DNA of 64,000 bases from Paenibacillus sp. FSL A5-0031 (GCF_001956295.1 NZ_MRTD01000012.1:186001-250000); one strand, 5' to 3'. Shown: positions 26,673 through 36,509, counted from the first letter of the stretch. The notes: a model not told the origin generated them from the sequence alone. Made by a program: numbers and translations.

Positions 26673-27785
26673 ATGAATAATGTTCTTGGCGTCATCAATC
26701 TCAGCATCAACCAGCCGCTCTTGCATGAACTGACCTACTCAAGAGCGACTGCGACGGTACCTTTCGGCGGCAGATATCGATTGATTGATTTTGTATTATC
26801 GAATATGGTGAATTCCGGAATTAACAATGTGGCGGTACTCGCTCATAACAATTACCGTTCCATCATAGATCATTTGGGCTCTGGGAAAGAGTGGGATTTG
26901 GATCGGAAATACCGAGGATTGTTTATTTTGCCCCCTAACAATAGCAATGTTCCCGGCTTTAACGGCGATTTGCAAAATTTTTACGGTTCTCTCGAATATT
27001 TTGCCCGCAGCACGGAGGAGTACGTCATCGTTTCAAGCAGTCATATGATTTGCAATATCAACTATACGGAAGCTGTAGAGAACCATAAACGAACAAATGC
27101 TGATATTACCGTCATCTACAAGGAAATGGACGTCGATCGTGACGATTTCTCTAACCTCATTACGCTTGACTTGGCTCAGGATGGGCGAGTCGTCCGTATG
27201 ACAGAAAATCGCCAGAACAAGGAAAGCAACAAAGCCTATATGCGGATGATCATCATTAAGAAAGAGCTGCTTATTAATCTGGTCAAAAAAAGCGTGAATC
27301 AAAACTACTATGACCTTGTCCGGCATGTCATTATTCGAAATCTGAACGAGTTAAAAGTGTATGGCTACGAATATAAAGGATATTTGGCCGTCATTAATTC
27401 CGTTCAAAATTATTTTAAGCACAGCAAAGAGCTGTTGAATCCTGAGGTATGGAAATCTCTATTTTACGAGCCGGGTGTTATTTACACCAAAATCAAGGAT
27501 GAACCGCCTGCAAGATACGCGAGTAGTGCAGTCGTTAAAAATTCACAGGTGGCTAATGGTTGTATTATTGAGGGAACTGTGGAAAACAGTATCTTATTCC
27601 GAGGCGTTCGAATCGGGAAAGGGGCCGTTGTTCGAAATAGTATCGTGATGCAGAAATGTGTGATTGATGAGGATTCTAGCCTTGATCACGTTATTCTCGA
27701 TAAAGAGGTACATGTTACGCGTGGAAATAAGCTGGCAGGAGAGGAAATGTCACCCACCGTTTTCTCAAAGAAAAGCATAATATAA
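26673..27785 (+). CDS. glgD: Glucose-1-phosphate adenylyltransferase regulatory subunit
   Basis: 370 residues from ATG 26673 (TAGGAGTG upstream). It is homologous to GlgC (VPFGGRYRLIDFVLSNMVNSGI, SGKEWDLDRKYRG) but lacks the GGxGxRL nucleotide-binding start and has SSSHMICNINYTE in place of the SGDH catalytic block, as in the non-catalytic GlgD subunit of Bacillus, which stimulates GlgC. Confidence 0.93.
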   Translation: MNNVLGVINLSINQPLLHELTYSRATATVPFGGRYRLIDFVLSNMVNSGINNVAVLAHNNYRSIIDHLGSGKEWDLDRKYRGLFILPPNNSNVPGFNGDLQNFYGSLEYFARSTEEYVIVSSSHMICNINYTEAVENHKRTNADITVIYKEMDVDRDDFSNLITLDLAQDGRVVRMTENRQNKESNKAYMRMIIIKKELLINLVKKSVNQNYYDLVRHVIIRNLNELKVYGYEYKGYLAVINSVQNYFKHSKELLNPEVWKSLFYEPGVIYTKIKDEPPARYASSAVVKNSQVANGCIIEGTVENSILFRGVRIGKGAVVRNSIVMQKCVIDEDSSLDHVILDKEVHVTRGNKLAGEEMSPTVFSKKSII

Positions 27786-27794
27786 AACATACAG

Positions 27795-27834
27795 CGACCG
27801 CTTCTCGTTTTTTTTACGGGAGAGCGGTCGTTTT
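27795..27834 (+). terminator. Terminator after glgCD
   Basis: CGACCGCT...AGCGGTCG stem extended by CTC/GAG pairing, then TTTT. Confidence 0.8.
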
Positions 27835-27844
27835 GTATTTTAAT

Positions 27845-28783
27845 TTACTGCATGCCTTCCATCGCAACTCTGGATTCGCTGCGCATGCGCAGCTTGTATT
27901 CTCGTGGCGAGCACTGATTTTGCCGTTTAAAGAGCTTATAGAACTGGGCCATGTTCGTAATGCCGACCTCGTAGCTGACATCCATGATGCTTAGCTCACT
28001 CGTCAGCAGCAGCAGCTCGGATCGTTTAATTCGTTTATAGTTGACGTATTCAACGAAGGAGACGCCCATCGTTTTTTTGAAATATTTAATGAAGTAGTGG
28101 TAGCTCAAATTAAGCAATGAACTAGCATCCTCTACGGACAGCTTGCTGCTTAAATGGGTGTCCACATAATCGAGAACGGGTCGTAATCGATTTAACTCAA
28201 TTTCCTCTGTATCGTTCAGCAGGTTTCGGCTGTCGCTTCTAAGCAGAAGAAGCAGCAATCGCTTTATAATTGAACTAATAGCAATCTCGTAGCCTCTCAT
28301 CCTCGTTTGCGACTCTTTAAATATTTCCAAAATAAAGGCATGGGTTTCTTGTTTGGCTGTTTCGTTCATGTCAAAAATATAATTAAGCTTATCGAGCGGC
28401 TCTGTCAGCTCAGAGAAGCAATTCAAATAAGGCATCGTACTTTGGTCAAAATGTTTGCCCAAATCAATCTGAAAGACAACATAGTGCTGTACTTCCGAAA
28501 GCGGCTTGTGAGAGCGATGCGGCTGGGAGGCGCCTAGCACCATCACATCGCCTGGTCCGAGGACGACATAGCCGTGCTTGCTTTGCACACCTAAGCGGCC
28601 TTCAATAATAGCAAGGAATTCTACTTCTTTATGATAGTGCCATGGATGTTTCTCAAGCGTGCTGAAATAGTCAGCTTCCGAGTAAATCTCCCAAATTTTA
28701 AGAAACAATAGCGGATTTTGATAAATGACTTCTTCGTTGATCGCTTCGGAATGCGTATCAATGGCGGTTTTTATTAGAGTCAT
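27845..28783 (-). CDS. AraC family transcriptional regulator (cupin + HTH_18)
   Basis: 312 residues from ATG 28783, set by GGAGGTGATG upstream; the frame extends further 5' without a ribosome site. The N-terminal cupin has HPWHYHKEVEFLAIIEGRLGVQ and GPGDVMVLGASQPHRS. The HTH half has LSVEDASSLLNLSYHYFIKYFKKTMGVSF and IMDVSYEVGITNMAQFYKLFKRQ. It is divergent from the ThuA-domain gene, its likely target. Confidence 0.92.
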   Translation of the reverse strand: MTLIKTAIDTHSEAINEEVIYQNPLLFLKIWEIYSEADYFSTLEKHPWHYHKEVEFLAIIEGRLGVQSKHGYVVLGPGDVMVLGASQPHRSHKPLSEVQHYVVFQIDLGKHFDQSTMPYLNCFSELTEPLDKLNYIFDMNETAKQETHAFILEIFKESQTRMRGYEIAISSIIKRLLLLLLRSDSRNLLNDTEEIELNRLRPVLDYVDTHLSSKLSVEDASSLLNLSYHYFIKYFKKTMGVSFVEYVNYKRIKRSELLLLTSELSIMDVSYEVGITNMAQFYKLFKRQNQCSPREYKLRMRSESRVAMEGMQ

Positions 28784-28978
28784 ATGCATCACCTCCATTT
28801 TGGAGTATACCACTTTTGGAAATGTTGAATCAATAAACGCGTCATTATTAGCTGTCTTTTCAGTATATCCAAAAAAGAAAGACACTTTTGAATATAAAAT
28901 CAGCATGTTTAAGTATTACGTTAATGGGGCAAATTTTTTATACTGAGATTAACTGAATGAATAAGGAGTGTTCATATA

Positions 28979-29701
28979 ATGGCAAAGGTAACGGTATGGA
29001 ATGAAAATCGTCATGAGCAATTAAATCCGGTTGTTGCTGGAATTTATCCACAAGGTATTCACGGTGCAATTGCAGCCTTTCTAACTGAAGCTGGCTACGA
29101 TGCAGGAACGGCTACACTAGATGAGCCAGAGCATGGATTAACGGATGAGGTATTAAACAATACAGATGTACTCATTTGGTGGGGACATCTTGCGCATGGA
29201 GACGTAAAGGATGAAATCGTTCAAAAAGTACAGCAGCGCGTGCTGGATGGAATGGGCTTGATTGTTCTTCACTCCGGTCATTTCTCCAAAATCTTTAAAG
29301 CATTGATGGGTACAAGCTGTGACTTGAAATGGCGTGAAGCGGATGAGAAGGAACGCCTTTGGGTTGTAGCGCCAAGCCATCCGATTGCTGCAGGCCTTGG
29401 AGAGTATATCGAGCTGGAAAAAGAAGAAATGTACGGCGAGCATTTTGACATTCCTGCTCCAGACGAGCTAATTTTCACAAGCTGGTTTGAGGGCGGAGAA
29501 GTGTTCCGCAGCGGCTGTACGTTTACTCGTGGAAACGGCAAAGTATTTTACTTTAGACCGGGACATGAAACGTATCCAACGTACCATAACAAAGACATTC
29601 AACGCGTCATTACGAATGCCGTGAAATGGGCACAGCCGGTAGACCGGAATCGTCCGGTTTATGGAAATGCACAGCCACTTGAAAAAATTTCAGTAAAATA
29701 A
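28979..29701 (+). CDS. ThuA-domain protein (trehalose-utilisation type)
   Basis: 240 residues with a class-I glutamine-amidotransferase-like fold: [43 protein letters not shown], and [18 protein letters not shown]. ThuA proteins are linked to disaccharide oxidation/utilisation pathways, but their reaction is not settled. AAGGAGTG precedes ATG 28979. In the 195-bp divergent region the sequence CACTTTTG recurs in two spaced copies (near 28811 and 28883), candidate half-sites for the AraC regulator. Confidence 0.9.
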   Translation: MAKVTVWNENRHEQLNPVVAGIYPQGIHGAIAAFLTEAGYDAGTATLDEPEHGLTDEVLNNTDVLIWWGHLAHGDVKDEIVQKVQQRVLDGMGLIVLHSGHFSKIFKALMGTSCDLKWREADEKERLWVVAPSHPIAAGLGEYIELEKEEMYGEHFDIPAPDELIFTSWFEGGEVFRSGCTFTRGNGKVFYFRPGHETYPTYHNKDIQRVITNAVKWAQPVDRNRPVYGNAQPLEKISVK

Positions 29702-29722
29702 AGTTATAAGAAAAGTAATGTG

Positions 29723-29755
29723 ACGCTTGGGAGTTTAATCCCAAGCGTTATTTTG
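29723..29755 (+). terminator. Terminator after the ThuA gene
   Basis: ACGCTTGGGA-gtttaa-TCCCAAGCGT is a perfect 10-bp stem followed by TATTTTG. Confidence 0.85.
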
Positions 29756-29761
29756 TTTTGA

Positions 29762-29799
29762 GCACTATTTTGAACCGTAACATTTAGTCAAAATAGTGC
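29762..29799. repeat. Perfect 12-bp inverted repeat
   Basis: GCACTATTTTGA (29762-29773) and TCAAAATAGTGC (29788-29799) with a 14-bp spacer, 15 bp before a TATAAT. It may be an operator for the transcript starting downstream or a dispersed palindrome related to 25219-25236. Confidence 0.6.
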
Positions 29800-29813
29800 A
29801 TTGGCAAATGGGG

Positions 29814-29952
29814 TATAATCCACCATACTAAATGGAGTGATCGCTCGGGCTTGCCTGCCCGATTGCATAGATGAAATCCTTGTCGCAAGAACAATACAAT
29901 AAGCTTGCACTATATCTAAGCCGTCTTCGTGCTTTTTGATATGGTGCTTTTT
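29814..29952 (+). ncRNA. Candidate small RNA
   Basis: TATAAT at 29814-29819 (no good -35 box seen), a GC-rich hairpin TCGGGC...GCCCGA near 29847-29864, and a strong terminator ending at 29952 define a possible 130-nt transcript without a convincing coding frame. A 22-codon frame from ATG 29871 lacks a ribosome site. I recognise no known RNA family. Confidence 0.35.
29907..29952 (+). terminator. Terminator in the 29.8-30.3 kb gap
   Basis: GCACTATATC and GATATGGTGC form a 10-bp stem (one G-T pair) followed by TTTTT, with no gene directly upstream. Confidence 0.7.
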
Positions 29953-30317
29953 AATCCTATAGCCGATTGCAAAGAAAGCAGCGTTAAACGTGTTGGCAAG
30001 CGGCTGTTTTGGCGAAAATAATGCAGGAAGTTGAAAACGGTTTATTGATCTTACCAGCGCTACCGCCTAAGATAAATAAAACCAAACTCGCACGGCCTGC
30101 ACATGAGAAGAGGGCATTGCTCCTGAAGAGGCTGCCATGCCTCGATACGGAAACGGTATCGGGGTTTCTTTGGTTTACATCACCCGGGAAATAATTACAG
30201 TGTGCTTTTGCAGAGAAAGTTAATGTGTTCGTTGCATGGCTTTGAAACTTCAAGTAAAGGGCGGCTGTTCATAAACAAGAAAACGGCGCTAATCATCAGA
30301 GAAAAGGGTGAGGGCTA
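29953..30317 (+). other. Non-coding stretch before the membrane AraC regulator
   Basis: No gene with a ribosome site is visible here. A second hairpin, CCTCGATAC/GTATCGGGG (30140-30164) followed by TTTCTTT, could be a terminator or leader structure. The region might be a long leader of the regulator gene or degraded DNA. Confidence 0.4.
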
Positions 30318-30320
30318 ATG

Positions 30321-32555
30321 ATGAGCAAATCGTGGTTTAATCGGCTGCTTCTTTCCTATATGCCGATATTTATTATCGTAGTTACCTTCACTTTTTTTGT
30401 GTTTTTTCAATTAATTAGTGAGCAGGGTCGGAAAGAAGCTATTAATGCTAACAGCATGTTGTCTTTGCAAGCGATGAGGTTAATCGACACGTCTTTACGA
30501 GCGATAGATAACATGGTGATGAAGGAATCGATTAACAACAAGTCACTTATCGATTTTTTCAACAGCAACGAGAATGGTGACCCTTATATTAACATTAGCG
30601 CCGTCATGAAAATGAACGATATGATTTCTTATTATCCACTCATTGATTCTGTCTATCTGGTTCGCTATGAAGATCAGGTTGTGCTAAGTAATGCGACGGG
30701 CGGACATATCGACACCTATCCAGACAAAGCTTTTATCGAGCAATATCGCAATACGATCTCTCAGAAATGGACGGATAAGCGGGCATTTAGGCAATTTACG
30801 TTATTGGAGAGCAAGGATGTTGTCAGCCTCGTGAGAGGTGCTCCATTCATGACGGGTGAAAAAGGTATGATCGTTGTCAATGTCGCAACGGATGCTTTGG
30901 AGCGTTTAGTTCATGAGCTTTACAATTCAGAAGTCAGCTTCATTCGCATCAAAGACGGAGCGGGCAATGAATTGCTCAATGAGGCAGAACCTGTAGATTC
31001 TATGCGCGTTTATGCAAATTATAAATCGAGTTATTCGAATTGGTCTTATATAAGCGGTTTTGTGCAAGGTACGTTTATTCAAACGGTATCGTTGCTTTAT
31101 AACGTATGGTTTGTGATCGGGATCCTGATGATCATTGCAGGTCTCGTATGGATGATTTATATATCAAGGCGAAATGCGAAGCCGGTAGAGCAGATTGTGT
31201 CACGCTTTAGCGGATATAAATTAGCACTGGCAGAAAGTGGAAAAAACATCGGATCTGGCAGGATTAACGAGTTTGTCTTTATCGAATCCGCACTTGATAA
31301 TTTAACGGAGCAGGCAAGGCAATATCAGCAGCAATATAAGGAAGATCTTCATTTAAGGACACGAAATCTATTCCATCAGCTTATTGAAGCTGGAGCGGAA
31401 CTGACGCCTCTGGAATGGCAGCGTGAAGCGCTGCGGCTGCAGCTTCCCGCGCCTGCGGATCGCCATACGCTTATTGTCATGGAACTGGATAAGTACGGAG
31501 AGTTTTGCAGCAGTTATTCGCGAAACGATCAGAATTTGTTGAAATTCGCTCTGCGAAGCATTACTTATGAGCAGTCGTCACGCTTCGGATACGCATGCTG
31601 GGCAGAATGGACAGCCTCTTCTCGTCTCAGTGTTATTTTATTTGAGAGCGGGAATGCTCATGCTGCCATGCTAGTTCAGCTTTGTGACAGTATTCGGGCT
31701 TGGATTGAACAAAATATGAAGTTCACGATTAGTATAGGAATCGGTGATCCAGCCTTGCAGCATTCCGAAATCGCAAAGTCGTTTCAACAGGCTTTGGAAG
31801 CACTTAATTACAAAATGGTGCTTGGCGAAAATCGCCTTATTACACGCGAGGATATGATGAGTCAAGGCCAAGTTGAAGTATACGCTTATCTTGGGATGAT
31901 TAGATCTGCTGTTTATGCCTTCCGTAAATCAGAAGCGAGCTGGAGAGCAGAATTAGACGATTTGTTCAGCCAGATGAAGCAAGGCTTGCTCACTAAGGAC
32001 GAGATTATGAACGTTATTAATTACTTGCTCTATAGTTTGGGACGCGAGTTGTCTGGTCTCGGCAAAGAATTTAATCTCGTATGGGAAAGCGAAGCACTGC
32101 CGGTTCTAACGGGAAAATTGGATAACTGCCATTCTCTAGAAAATATGCACGAGGCGATCATCGGTAAAATGACAGAGCTTGAGCATACGCTTGCAGATAT
32201 GCGTTACAGCGGTCAGCATGCCGGCATTATTCAGGAGATGCGGAGAGTTATTGAAGAGGAATATGTAAATCCGAATATGTCGCTTGAATATTTAAGCGAA
32301 AAATATGATATGAATGCCAAATATGTGAGCAAGCTGTTCAAAGAAACAACAGGCCAGAAGTTTATTGATTTCTTAATTGATATTCGGCTGAATGAAGCGA
32401 AGCGGCTTTTGAAAGAGACACGGAGGACGGTTCAGGATATTGCGGAAGAGGTTGGATACACAAGTGCGATTTCGTTTACGAGAGTGTTCAAGAAAGTGGT
32501 TGGATGCTCGCCAGGCGAATACCGTTCAGAGACGCTGAAGCAGCAAAATGGCTGA
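30321..32555 (+). CDS. Membrane-bound AraC family regulator (sensor + HTH_18)
   Basis: 744 residues. A membrane helix (LLLSYMPIFIIVVTFTFFVFF), an extracytoplasmic sensor of about 230 residues, a second helix (NVWFVIGILMIIAGLVWMIY), a cytoplasmic middle domain, and a C-terminal HTH_18 (NMSLEYLSEKYDMNAKYVSKLFKETTG and VQDIAEEVGYTSAISFTRVFKK). Such one-component sensors are common in Paenibacillus beside LplABC-type importers. GGGTGAGGG precedes ATG 30318/30321; the second has better spacing. It probably controls the importer and fucosidase downstream. Confidence 0.92.
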   Translation: MSKSWFNRLLLSYMPIFIIVVTFTFFVFFQLISEQGRKEAINANSMLSLQAMRLIDTSLRAIDNMVMKESINNKSLIDFFNSNENGDPYINISAVMKMNDMISYYPLIDSVYLVRYEDQVVLSNATGGHIDTYPDKAFIEQYRNTISQKWTDKRAFRQFTLLESKDVVSLVRGAPFMTGEKGMIVVNVATDALERLVHELYNSEVSFIRIKDGAGNELLNEAEPVDSMRVYANYKSSYSNWSYISGFVQGTFIQTVSLLYNVWFVIGILMIIAGLVWMIYISRRNAKPVEQIVSRFSGYKLALAESGKNIGSGRINEFVFIESALDNLTEQARQYQQQYKEDLHLRTRNLFHQLIEAGAELTPLEWQREALRLQLPAPADRHTLIVMELDKYGEFCSSYSRNDQNLLKFALRSITYEQSSRFGYACWAEWTASSRLSVILFESGNAHAAMLVQLCDSIRAWIEQNMKFTISIGIGDPALQHSEIAKSFQQALEALNYKMVLGENRLITREDMMSQGQVEVYAYLGMIRSAVYAFRKSEASWRAELDDLFSQMKQGLLTKDEIMNVINYLLYSLGRELSGLGKEFNLVWESEALPVLTGKLDNCHSLENMHEAIIGKMTELEHTLADMRYSGQHAGIIQEMRRVIEEEYVNPNMSLEYLSEKYDMNAKYVSKLFKETTGQKFIDFLIDIRLNEAKRLLKETRRTVQDIAEEVGYTSAISFTRVFKKVVGCSPGEYRSETLKQQNG

Positions 32556-32629
32556 ATATACATGGAGTTGAAAATCGTTAAGCGCAAGAATTATGTTAGT
32601 TCTTTTATCGAAAAATGGATGCTATAGGG

Positions 32630-32666
32630 ACGGCAGCACCGATAGTATAAGGTGCTGCCGTTTCTT
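32630..32666 (+). terminator. Terminator after the membrane AraC gene
   Basis: ACGGCAGCACC-gatagtataa-GGTGCTGCCGT, perfect 11-bp stem, then TTCTT. Confidence 0.87.
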
Positions 32667-32711
32667 ATGGAGCAGCGATGCGAAAAAGGTTAAGCGCGCA
32701 ATTAATGTATC

Positions 32712-32762
32712 TTGTTGCATAGTGAGGGCAGCTTATAAAATGATCACATGAAAGCGCAACCA
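32712..32762 (+). promoter_or_regulatory. Promoter with cre-like site before the LplB-type gene
   Basis: TTGTTG (32712-32717), 16-bp spacer, TATAAA (32734-32739), then TGAAAGCGCAACCA (32749-32762), which matches the cre consensus at all but two fixed positions. CcpA repression of the sugar operon would be expected. Confidence 0.4.
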
Positions 32763-32791
32763 AAATTGAGAATGTTAAAGGAGGCTAGCCC

Positions 32792-33757
32792 TTGTCCAAA
32801 CTTAATCATGAATGGCATTCCGTTCCGCAGGCCTTTGCACACCCAGCAAGAAGGTATGAGCCTCTACGCAAAATGGCTCGCCACTGGCAATTGTATTTCG
32901 TCATTTTATTGCCGATTGCTTATCTCATTATATTCAAATATGTCCCCATGGCGGGCATCGTGATCGCGTTCAAAGATTACAACGTCATTAAGGGCATCTT
33001 TGGAAGCGAGTGGATCGGGCTAAAATATTTCAAACAGTTTTTCGAATCTCCAAATTTTTGGCTCTATATGAAAAATACGCTTGGCATTAGCTTCTATGGC
33101 TTGTTAGTCGGCTTTCCAGCCCCAATCATCCTTGCGCTTGCGCTTAATGAAGTGCGCAATGGACTATTCAAGAAAAGTGTACAGCTGGTTTCTTACGCAC
33201 CTTACTTTATATCAACGGTCATTATGGTTTCGATCTTAATTGTCAACTTAACCCCAAACGTAGGGATTGTCAGCAAATTGTTCCAAATGCTTGGCGTAGA
33301 AAACACAAACTTTATGGGTATCCCTTCATTATTCAAATCCATCTATGTCTGGTCGGATGTATGGCAGCATACCGGTTACGGAGCCATTATCTATATTGCG
33401 GCATTAGCTGGCGTCAATCCTGAGCTGTATGAAGCGGCAAGGGTTGATGGGGCATCGAGAATACAAAAAATTATAAATGTCGATATCCCAAGTTTGATTC
33501 CGGTATCCGTCATTCTTCTTATTCTTAATCTAGGCAATCTGATGAAGCTCGGTTTTGAGAAGATTTACTTGATGCAAAATCCGCTTAACCTAGCGACCTC
33601 AGAAGTCATTTCTACTTATGTGTATAAAGTGGGCTTGCTGGGTTCGAGCTTTAGCTTCTCAGCAGCAATCGGAGTTTTCAACTCCGTTATTAATTTAACA
33701 TTGCTGATTGTCGTCAACTATATCGCTAGAAAAATTTCAAATAATAGTCTGTGGTAA
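32792..33757 (+). CDS. ABC transporter permease, LplB type
   Basis: 321 residues, six membrane helices, with LplB-type landmarks KYVPMAGIVIAFKDYN and the EAA loop YEAARVDGASRIQKI. Start TTG 32792 lies 7 bases after AAAGGAGG. It forms an importer with the next permease and the lipoprotein at 34800; as usual for this class, no ATPase gene is adjacent. The GH29 gene in the same operon suggests a fucosylated oligosaccharide as cargo (inference). Confidence 0.93.
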   Translation: MSKLNHEWHSVPQAFAHPARRYEPLRKMARHWQLYFVILLPIAYLIIFKYVPMAGIVIAFKDYNVIKGIFGSEWIGLKYFKQFFESPNFWLYMKNTLGISFYGLLVGFPAPIILALALNEVRNGLFKKSVQLVSYAPYFISTVIMVSILIVNLTPNVGIVSKLFQMLGVENTNFMGIPSLFKSIYVWSDVWQHTGYGAIIYIAALAGVNPELYEAARVDGASRIQKIINVDIPSLIPVSVILLILNLGNLMKLGFEKIYLMQNPLNLATSEVISTYVYKVGLLGSSFSFSAAIGVFNSVINLTLLIVVNYIARKISNNSLW

Positions 33758-33778
33758 ATGAGGCAGAAGGGAGACTTT

Positions 33779-34678
33779 ATGAAAAAAAACATTACCATTC
33801 GAGAATCAAACGGTGATCGATTATTCATGGCATTCATTTATGCTTTTCTGACAGTGGTTCTATTAGTGGTGCTTCTGCCGCTTCTCTATATTTTAAGCTC
33901 TTCCTTTAGTTCGCCGCAGGCTGTCGTTTCCGGCAAGGTATGGCTGTTCCCGGTCCATTTCACGCTCGATGGCTACAAGGCGGTATTCAACAATCCGCAG
34001 ATCGGCACTGGATTTATGAATTCATTGTTCTATACGGCAGTCGGAACGATCATTAATGTTATTCTGACGGTCATGCTTGCTTATCCGTTAGCGAGGAAAA
34101 CGTTTTATGGAAGGAATTTTTTCATGGTTCTTCTTGTTATCACGATGATGTTTGAGGGCGGGCTGATTCCGTATTATTTGGTCGTCAAACAATTGCATCT
34201 GCTGGATACAAGATGGGCTATGATTTTGCCGGGAGCTCTTGCCGTATTCCAAGTCATCATAGCACGAACCTTCTTCCAGACCAGTATTCCTGAGGAGCTG
34301 TCCGAGGCGGCGGACCTCGATGGCTGCAGCGACATTCGGTTTATTTTCAGCATCGTACTCCCGCTCTCGAAGCCAATCTTAGCCGTTATGATGCTGATGT
34401 ATGCGGTAGGACATTGGAATGCATATTTCGATGCACTCATATTTCTGCGATCCCAGGAATTGTTTCCCCTGCAAATCGTATTGCGTAATATTCTAATTTT
34501 AAATACGGTGGATGCGTCGATGATTTCCAATGCGAATCAGATGCTGGCTCAGCAGGGACTAAAGGATTTATTGAAATATTCATTGATTGTTGTTGCTAGT
34601 GGACCCGTACTCATCATCTATCCTTTTGTTCAGAAATATTTTGTGAAAGGTGTCATGATCGGTTCCTTGAAGGGATGA
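33779..34678 (+). CDS. ABC transporter permease, LplC/MalG type
   Basis: 299 residues from ATG 33779, chosen because AAGGGAGA lies just before it; ATG 33758 directly touches the previous stop. It has membrane helices, the ITMMFEGGLIPYYLVVKQL stretch typical of LplC, and the EAA loop SEAADLDGC. The C-terminus ends KYFVKGVMIGSLKG, as in this family. Confidence 0.93.
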   Translation: MKKNITIRESNGDRLFMAFIYAFLTVVLLVVLLPLLYILSSSFSSPQAVVSGKVWLFPVHFTLDGYKAVFNNPQIGTGFMNSLFYTAVGTIINVILTVMLAYPLARKTFYGRNFFMVLLVITMMFEGGLIPYYLVVKQLHLLDTRWAMILPGALAVFQVIIARTFFQTSIPEELSEAADLDGCSDIRFIFSIVLPLSKPILAVMMLMYAVGHWNAYFDALIFLRSQELFPLQIVLRNILILNTVDASMISNANQMLAQQGLKDLLKYSLIVVASGPVLIIYPFVQKYFVKGVMIGSLKG

Positions 34679-34799
34679 GTAGGAGGATTTCTTTTGGAGG
34701 GGGGATGGGTTGCCTTTGGGGCCGAGGCAATCATTCAGTTACAAACGTTACAGCATGCTGCTAGGAGTGACTAGGATATCACAAGGAGGAGTCGGTTTT

Positions 34800-36509
34800 A
34801 TGAGAAAAGGATGGAAAAAATCCAGTGCAATCTTAATGTGTGTCGTACTTAGCTGTGTTATTGTTCTAGCTGCTTGCAGCAAGGATACGGGGAATTCCGG
34901 CAATGACAAAACAGAGGAAACAGGACAAAAAGAAACAAATGCTGTGCAAGAGGATCTTTTTACAGCTGTAGGTACGTATCCTATTGTGAATAAGCAGATG
35001 ACGCTTAAGATGTTTGCTCCTCAGCTTCCTACGATCGAGAACATGGAGACGAATACGTACACGAAGTTTTTGGAGGAAAAAACGAACATTAAGATTGCAT
35101 GGGATCTCGTCCCAAGTAATGCGCTTGAGGACCGCAAACAGCTGATGCTCGCAAGCGGTGATTATCCGGAAGTCATTTTGCAAGCTAATCTGACAAGAGA
35201 AGAGCAAATGAAGTATGGGAAACAAGGCGTATTCCTTCCTTTGAATGAATTAGTCGATAAGTACGCTCCTAATATAAAAAAAGCTCTAGCAGATATTCCA
35301 TATATGAAGTCGTCTATTACAGCTCCAGATGGAAACATCTATGCGCTGCCGCAAATCAATGAATGCTACCACTGCGATAATGCTTTGAAGCTTTGGATCA
35401 ACAAGGCTTGGCTTGACAAGCTTGGACTCCAGCTGCCTACAACAACGGAGGAGTTCTATCAGGTCTTGAAGGCATTTAAGGAACAAGATCCGAACGGAAA
35501 CGGAAAGAAGGATGAGCTTCCGCTTACAGGATCCGATGAAATGTGGGCTGGCAACGTGTCCGCTTTCTTGATGAATGCGTTTATAGTAGATGATTATACC
35601 GAGAAAAATGCCGGCACCTTCTTATCAGTTAAAGATAGCAAAGTCGACTTTGTAGCTAACAAGGATGAATGGAAGCAAGGGCTTGAATATTTGAACAAGC
35701 TGTACAAGGAAGGGTTGATCGACCCGGCAGCCTTCACGCAAAATGCGGATGCGATTCAACAGCTGGCGAACCGCGAGCCGGATAACATTATGGGAGCTGT
35801 GACGACCGCGCTTATTAGCTACGGCTATAATATGTCGGAAACTCAGCCTAGGCACAAGGATTATGTGACGCTGCCTCCGCTGAAAGGACCAAGTGGCGTA
35901 CAGCAGACGCTTAATTTCGCAGGCATTAGCAAATCGCAATTTGCAATTACGAATAAGGCGACCGCAGATCAACAGATCGCTGCGATCAGACTAGCCGATT
36001 ATTTGTACACGGAGGAAGCAATTGTGCTGCAAGAGAATGGTCCTGAAGGTCAAGGCTGGCGCAAGGCAGAGGACGGCGAATTAGATATTGATGGCAAGCA
36101 GGCTAAGTATGCTTATATTCAACGAGAGAGCAAGCAAACGCATAACGATGGCTGGGAGCAAATTGGTCCTTCACTTCGTACCTATGCATACCGTTCCTCT
36201 TGGATGGCTATTCAGGACCCGCTAGCAGACGGTGGATATGGAACACGTTTGAATACGGAATCGAAAAAATATGAATCATTCCATTCCAAAGAAATGTATC
36301 CAAACGGCGTATTCATTGCGCAAGATGATGCGGAAATCGCTGCTCAGCTCAAAACAACGATAATTGATTATACAAAATCCAATATGGCACAGTTTATTAC
36401 GGGCTCCAAAGACATCAGCAAGGAATGGGATGCTTATGTTAAAGGCTTTGATGGTTTGCAGCTTGGCAAATACATTGAAATTTATCAAAAAGCATTGGGC
36501 AATTCTTAA
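34800..36509 (+). CDS. Extracellular solute-binding lipoprotein, LplA type
   Basis: 569 residues from ATG 34800 (AAGGAGG upstream). The signal has RKGWKKS, a hydrophobic core and lipobox LAAC with lipid-modified Cys 26. The mature protein has MTLKMFAPQLPTIENMETN, WINKAWLDKLGLQLPTTTEEFYQVLKAFKEQDPNG-type sequence (LplA hallmark) and a C-terminal lobe ending in YVKGFDGLQLGKYIEIYQKA. It is the receptor of the importer encoded by the two preceding genes. Confidence 0.93.
   Translation: MRKGWKKSSAILMCVVLSCVIVLAACSKDTGNSGNDKTEETGQKETNAVQEDLFTAVGTYPIVNKQMTLKMFAPQLPTIENMETNTYTKFLEEKTNIKIAWDLVPSNALEDRKQLMLASGDYPEVILQANLTREEQMKYGKQGVFLPLNELVDKYAPNIKKALADIPYMKSSITAPDGNIYALPQINECYHCDNALKLWINKAWLDKLGLQLPTTTEEFYQVLKAFKEQDPNGNGKKDELPLTGSDEMWAGNVSAFLMNAFIVDDYTEKNAGTFLSVKDSKVDFVANKDEWKQGLEYLNKLYKEGLIDPAAFTQNADAIQQLANREPDNIMGAVTTALISYGYNMSETQPRHKDYVTLPPLKGPSGVQQTLNFAGISKSQFAITNKATADQQIAAIRLADYLYTEEAIVLQENGPEGQGWRKAEDGELDIDGKQAKYAYIQRESKQTHNDGWEQIGPSLRTYAYRSSWMAIQDPLADGGYGTRLNTESKKYESFHSKEMYPNGVFIAQDDAEIAAQLKTTIIDYTKSNMAQFITGSKDISKEWDAYVKGFDGLQLGKYIEIYQKALGNS

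Noticed and set aside
29871-29939. 22-codon frame MKSLSQEQYNKLALYLSRL...
   Set aside because: No ribosome site and its end lies inside the terminator stem; kept only as a remark on the candidate small RNA.
30009-30194. 61-codon frame in the 29.9-30.3 kb gap
   Set aside because: TTG start without ribosome site, low-complexity composition and no recognisable features; the region contains hairpins instead.
29984-30253. 89-codon minus-strand frame in the same gap
   Set aside because: No ribosome site, and it runs against the hairpins and the downstream regulator; composition looks non-coding.
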